Below are positions 5,106-5,738 of a DNA stretch of 5,738 nt, one piece after another. Positions within the stretch are counted from its first letter, which is position 1. Each line of letters begins with the position of its first letter. Source of the DNA: Burkholderiaceae bacterium. Lineage in GTDB: Bacteria > Pseudomonadota > Gammaproteobacteria > Burkholderiales > Burkholderiaceae_C. Location of the stretch: the NCBI GenBank assembly GCA_025458585.1, contig JALOSD010000120.1:1-5738 (forward strand), in the 5' to 3' direction. The notes beneath the pieces were generated by a model. It worked only from the letters and a program-made list of their open reading frames with translations. It made no database searches and was not told where the DNA came from. A program made the position numbers and the translations under genes.

Positions 5106-5738
5106 TCAGACGGGCGCGAGGCCGAGCGCGGCCGCGTCGCCGCGACCCTGACGCACGAGCACCGGCGTGTCGCCGGTGAGGTCGATCACGGTGGTCGGCT
5201 GCATCGGGCACGCGCCGGCGTCGACGATCGCCTGCACCAGCTTCTGGAAGCGGTCGCGGATGTCGTGCGGGTCGTTCAGCGGCTCGCTCTCGCCCGGTGC
5301 GATCAGCGTCGTGGCCAGCAGCGGCTGGCCGAAGAGGGCGAGCAGCTCCTGCGTGACGCGGTGGTCGGGCACGCGCAGCCCGATCGTGCGCCGCGAAGGA
5401 TGCGACAGCCGCCGCGGCACCTCCTTCGTCGCCTCGAGGATGAACGTGAACGGCCCCGGCGTCGCCAGCTTGAGCAGCCGGTACTGGCGGTTGTCGACGC
5501 GCGCGTAGCTCGCGAGCTCCGACAGGTCGCGGCACAGCAGCGTCAGGTGGTGGCGTTCGTCGACCTGGCGGATGCGGCGCAGCGCCTCGGCGGCCGCCTT
5601 GTCGTCGAGGCGGCACACGAGCGCGTAGCTCGAGTCGGTCGGAATGGCCGCGATGCCGCCCGCCTGGAGGATCTGCGCCGCCTGCTTCAGCAGCCGCGCC
5701 TGCGGGTTGTCCGGGTGGACCTCGAAGTACTGCGCCAT
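5106..5738 (-). CDS. yciO: YciO-family protein (Sua5/YciO/YrdC superfamily)
   Basis: The 210-residue protein aligns from its first residues with E. coli YciO (about 206 residues). Both start with an aromatic strand and HPDNPQ, so the ATG at the very edge of the window (5736-5738) is the likely true start and the gene complete. Matching blocks are IPTDSSYAL at 32-40, the RIRQ segment at 55-58, LTLLCRDLSELA at 65-76, PGPFTFILEATKEVPRR at 94-110, TIGLRVP at 118-124 and PTTVIDLTGDTPVLVRQG at 181-198. The superfamily includes TsaC/Sua5, which makes threonylcarbamoyl-AMP for tRNA t6A37. Here, as in YciO, the TsaC KxR motif is replaced (Arg57-Gln-Val) and the STSAN block reads ATTLIA (142-147), so full TsaC activity should not be assumed. 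It is often annotated loosely as L-threonylcarbamoyladenylate synthase. It is convergent with the glutaredoxin-like gene; its promoter and any operon partner lie beyond the right edge. Confidence 0.93.
   Translation of the reverse strand: MAQYFEVHPDNPQARLLKQAAQILQAGGIAAIPTDSSYALVCRLDDKAAAEALRRIRQVDERHHLTLLCRDLSELASYARVDNRQYRLLKLATPGPFTFILEATKEVPRRLSHPSRRTIGLRVPDHRVTQELLALFGQPLLATTLIAPGESEPLNDPHDIRDRFQKLVQAIVDAGACPMQPTTVIDLTGDTPVLVRQGRGDAAALGLAPV

Overview
The window is about 5.7 kb of very GC-rich DNA with closely packed genes whose third codon positions are strongly G/C. The proteins look betaproteobacterial, Burkholderiales-like. The most informative gene is a bciA-type 8-vinyl reductase of (bacterio)chlorophyll synthesis, read leftward from 1393 to 359. 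It suggests a phototroph of the Rubrivivax/Roseateles kind, although no other photosynthesis gene lies in the window. The organism assignment is inference from protein resemblance and composition.

Left part (1-1393, minus strand): bciA is followed downstream by the N-terminal part of a TonB-like envelope protein that runs off the left edge. Its start is unclear because a 7-bp tandem repeat sits exactly where two coding-like frames meet. A 188-bp divergent intergenic region (1394-1581) separates bciA from the rightward genes.

Middle and right (1582-5101, plus strand): a small predicted exported protein of unknown function comes first. After 117 bp follows a tight run of five genes: a Tas-type aldo/keto reductase, a YbaK-type Cys-tRNA(Pro) deacylase, plsY (phospholipid synthesis), a YoaB-like RidA-family protein and a membrane-anchored glutaredoxin-like protein. 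Gaps are 7, 47, 10 and 9 bp, so co-transcription is likely, perhaps modulated by a hairpin between ybaK and plsY. Several of these are housekeeping, repair or detoxification proteins (aldehyde or ketone reduction, mischarged tRNA clearance, reactive enamine/imine handling, thiol redox), but nothing shows that they form one pathway.

Right edge (5738-5106, minus strand): a complete yciO gene, convergent with the glutaredoxin-like gene and separated from it by only 4 bp. It belongs to the Sua5/YciO/YrdC superfamily but is YciO-like rather than a canonical TsaC.

I see no mobile element, CRISPR array, RNA gene or obvious new multi-gene system. The points most worth a second look are the repeat at the TonB-like gene start, bciA outside a photosynthesis cluster, the histidine/proline tail on PlsY, and the anchored four-cysteine glutaredoxin.
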